Made by a program: the position numbers and the translations under genes. Under the pieces are notes generated by a model. It ran no database searches. It saw only the letters and a list, made by a program, of their open reading frames with translations, and was not told where the DNA came from. Source: Clostridiales bacterium UBA6388 (GTDB taxonomy: Bacteria > Bacillota > Clostridia > Oscillospirales > Oscillospiraceae). From it: a DNA stretch of 8,069 nucleotides. The stretch spans positions 1,164-9,232 of the forward strand of contig DJQK01000086.1 in assembly GCA_002437575.1 (NCBI GenBank), read 5' to 3'. Positions within the stretch are counted from its first letter, which is position 1. Each line of letters begins with the position of its first letter. Below, one piece after another: positions 7,183 through 8,069 of the stretch.

Positions 7183-7211
7183 TTGACAAGGCGGGAAAAG
7201 CATTGTACAAT
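7183..7211 (+). promoter_or_regulatory. Near-consensus promoter of the tRNA-Arg gene
   Basis: A perfect TTGACA (7183-7188) is followed after exactly 17 nt by TACAAT (7206-7211), which differs from consensus at one base. The tRNA begins 12 nt after the -10, so the 5' leader is only a few bases. This is the strongest promoter in the window, fitting a stable RNA gene. Confidence 0.92.
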
Positions 7212-7223
7212 ACGAAAGCAAAC

Positions 7224-7299
7224 GCCCCAGTAGCTCAGGGGATAGAGCATTCGCCTCCTAAGCGAAGGGTCGGACGTTCGAATCGTCTCTGGGGTGCCA
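7224..7299 (+). tRNA. tRNA-Arg(CCT)
   Basis: All arms fold. The acceptor is 7224-7230 with 7289-7295, including a G-U at the first pair. The D stem is GCTC/GAGC (7233-7236, 7245-7248). The anticodon stem is TTCGC/GCGAA (7250-7254, 7262-7266) with loop CTCCTAA, placing anticodon CCT at 7257-7259. The variable loop has 5 nt. The T stem is GGACG/CGTCT around TTCGAAT (7272-7288). Discriminator G7296 and an encoded CCA (7297-7299) complete the 76-nt gene. It reads the AGG arginine codon. It has its own promoter and terminator. Confidence 0.97.
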
Positions 7300-7300
7300 C

Positions 7301-7337
7301 GTCGCTGCGGACTGCATATCGTTCGCAGCGACTTTTT
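7301..7337 (+). terminator. Intrinsic terminator of tRNA-Arg
   Basis: A perfect 9-bp stem GTCGCTGCG/CGCAGCGAC (7301-7309, 7324-7332) with a 14-nt loop is followed at once by TTTTT (7333-7337). It begins 2 nt after the tRNA CCA, the expected place. Confidence 0.85.
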
Positions 7338-7356
7338 ATGCTACGCATGAAAAGTC
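7330..7356 (+). other. Hairpin overlapping and competing with the tRNA terminator
   Basis: The segments 7330-7341 and 7345-7356 can pair over 12 positions (one wobble pair) around the 3-nt loop TAC. The 5' arm uses the last three stem bases and the whole T-tract of the terminator, so the two structures exclude each other. On DNA it is a near-perfect inverted repeat. Whether it acts as an RNA switch, a processing site or nothing is unknown. Confidence 0.4.
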
Positions 7357-7386
7357 ACTTCTCACTCATTCCGTCGCAGCTCCTCT

Positions 7387-7426
7387 CAACAGCGTAACCA
7401 CTTCGTTGGGTTACGCTGTTGTTTTT
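7387..7426 (+). terminator. Terminator-like hairpin, copy 1 of a repeated 40-nt element
   Basis: A 12-bp perfect stem (7387-7398 with 7410-7421) encloses an 11-nt loop containing CTTCG and is followed by TTTTT (7422-7426). It has the shape of a strong intrinsic terminator, but no gene lies between it and the tRNA terminator. It is clearly related to the hairpin at 7468-7507. Confidence 0.75.
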
Positions 7427-7467
7427 CTCTAATTACGATAAGCGCTCAGCAAAGGCCTTTCTTCGTT

Positions 7468-7507
7468 CAACATCGCAACCGCTCCGCTGGGCTGCGATGT
7501 TGTTTTT
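7468..7507 (+). terminator. Terminator-like hairpin, copy 2 of the 40-nt element
   Basis: A 10-bp perfect stem (7468-7477 with 7493-7502) is followed by TTTTT (7503-7507). Aligned without gaps to 7387-7426 it matches at 32 of 40 positions. Two stem pairs change on both sides: G-C to T-A at the sixth pair and T-A to C-G at the ninth. One further pair, the eleventh, is lost here as A-C. Confidence 0.7.
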
Positions 7508-7512
7508 GCGAA

Positions 7513-7541
7513 AAAACAGCCGGACAGGATCCGGCTGTTTT
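7513..7541 (+). terminator. 12-bp hairpin upstream of the alcohol dehydrogenase gene
   Basis: A perfect 12-bp stem AAAACAGCCGGA/TCCGGCTGTTTT (7513-7524, 7530-7541) with a 5-nt loop. The A-run and T-run flanks let it serve as a terminator on either strand, with a short plus-strand T-tail. It ends 61 nt before the next start. Together with the three preceding hairpins it fills the geneless stretch 7300-7602, in which I see no coding signal. Confidence 0.6.
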
Positions 7542-7602
7542 ACATAATATCGGGTTTTTGGTAAAAGCTATCCTGACTTGAATGGAAGGCAGGGATCTGT
7601 AA

Positions 7603-8069
7603 ATGAAGGGCTTTGCGATGCTGGAGATCGGGAAGGTCGGATGGGTGGAGAAGTCGAAGCCGGTCTGTGGGCCGATGGATGCGGTCTGCCGGCCGCTGGC
7701 TGCAGCGGTCTGCACCTCAGACGTACACACGGTCTGGGAGGGCGCCGTCGGCGAGCGGCATGAGATGATCCTGGGGCACGAGTGCTGCGCGGAGGTCGTT
7801 TCCGCGGGCGAGCTCGTGCGGGATTTTAAGCCCGGCGACCGGGTGCTGGTGCCCGCCATCACGCCGGACTGGAGCTCGCTGGAGGCGCAGGCCGGGTTTG
7901 CCATGCACTCCGGCGGGATGCTGGCGGGCTGGAAATTCTCCAACATCAAAAACGGTGTGTTTTCTGAGTTTTTCCACGTCAACGACGCAGATGGGAACCT
8001 GGCGCATCTGCCGGAGGGGATGGACATCACGGAAGCATGCATGCTCTCCGACATGGTGCCGACCGGCTT
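7603..8069 (+). CDS. NADP-type zinc secondary alcohol dehydrogenase (partial, C-terminus beyond right edge)
   Basis: It is predicted to interconvert secondary alcohols and ketones (such as isopropanol and acetone) with NADP(H), as a cytosolic enzyme. The first 155 codons are present; relatives have about 350, so the nucleotide-binding domain is missing and the cofactor is inferred from family. The sequence closely follows the Thermoanaerobacter brockii enzyme as I recall it: MKGFAMLEIGKVGW at the start, TSDVHTVWEGAVGERH, VPAITPDW, HSGGMLAGWKFSN, and FHVNDAD. The catalytic zinc ligands C37, H59 and D150 are at the same residue numbers as in that enzyme, and E60 is kept. The structural-zinc cysteine cluster of horse-liver type enzymes is absent, as in this subgroup. 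GHECC has two cysteines where T. brockii has Ala-Val. The start has AGGGA about 8 nt upstream. No convincing promoter was found. Butanediol dehydrogenase is a less likely alternative. Confidence 0.92.
   Translation, partial: MKGFAMLEIGKVGWVEKSKPVCGPMDAVCRPLAAAVCTSDVHTVWEGAVGERHEMILGHECCAEVVSAGELVRDFKPGDRVLVPAITPDWSSLEAQAGFAMHSGGMLAGWKFSNIKNGVFSEFFHVNDADGNLAHLPEGMDITEACMLSDMVPTG

Noticed and set aside
7224..7299. tRNA-Arg as an attachment site for an integrated element
   Set aside because: No integrase is present and I found no repeat of the tRNA 3' end elsewhere in the window.
7300..7541. CRISPR-like repeat array
   Set aside because: Only two related units exist, they are hairpins with T-tails, and spacers of constant length are absent.
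7467..8054. Minus-strand open frame of 195 codons
   Set aside because: It lies opposite the alcohol dehydrogenase, whose reading frame matches a known family residue by residue, and it would run through two of the hairpins.

Overview
The window looks like a chromosomal segment from a GC-rich anaerobic member of the Clostridia, possibly of the Oscillospiraceae/Ruminococcaceae type. This is an inference from GC-rich codon use, strong AGGAGG-type ribosome sites, a TTG start, a Thermoanaerobacter-type secondary alcohol dehydrogenase and glutamine-dependent NAD synthase. No marker gene fixes the species. I see no transposase, integrase, phage gene or CRISPR array.

Left part, minus strand (1-2853). 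pfkA (6-phosphofructokinase) is transcribed leftward from its own promoter and ends at a strong hairpin terminator. Behind it lies nadE (glutamine-dependent NAD+ synthetase) with its own extended -10 promoter. nadE runs off the left edge, so its last part is missing. Both are central-metabolism housekeeping genes: glycolytic commitment and the last step of NAD+ synthesis.

Middle part, plus strand (about 2920-7143). Divergent from pfkA is a three-gene operon: a MoxR-family AAA+ ATPase, a membrane-anchored DUF58 protein, and a large polytopic membrane protein with an extracytoplasmic transglutaminase-like domain (TgpA/YebA type). The genes are 2 nt apart and then overlap by 4 nt, so they are probably translationally coupled. 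This trio is conserved (for example yeaC-yeaD-yebA in Bacillus subtilis), but its substrate is not settled. The promoter is an extended -10 with a poor -35. It carries direct repeats on both sides, including a perfect 10-nt repeat in the leader, which suggests regulation. An upstream ATG overlaps the -10 box, so the true start of the first gene is the TTG at 3024.

Right part, plus strand (7148-8069). A hairpin without a T-tract follows the operon. It is followed at once by a near-consensus promoter and a complete tRNA-Arg(CCT) with encoded CCA. Positions 7300-7602 hold no gene but a dense run of hairpins: a tRNA terminator, an overlapping alternative hairpin, two related 40-nt terminator-like hairpins whose stems differ by compensatory changes, and a further 12-bp hairpin. 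The window ends in the first 155 codons of an NADP-type zinc secondary alcohol dehydrogenase with all three catalytic zinc ligands.

Nothing here is clearly an undescribed system. The best leads are the covarying hairpin pair after the tRNA and the repeat-rich control region of the MoxR operon.
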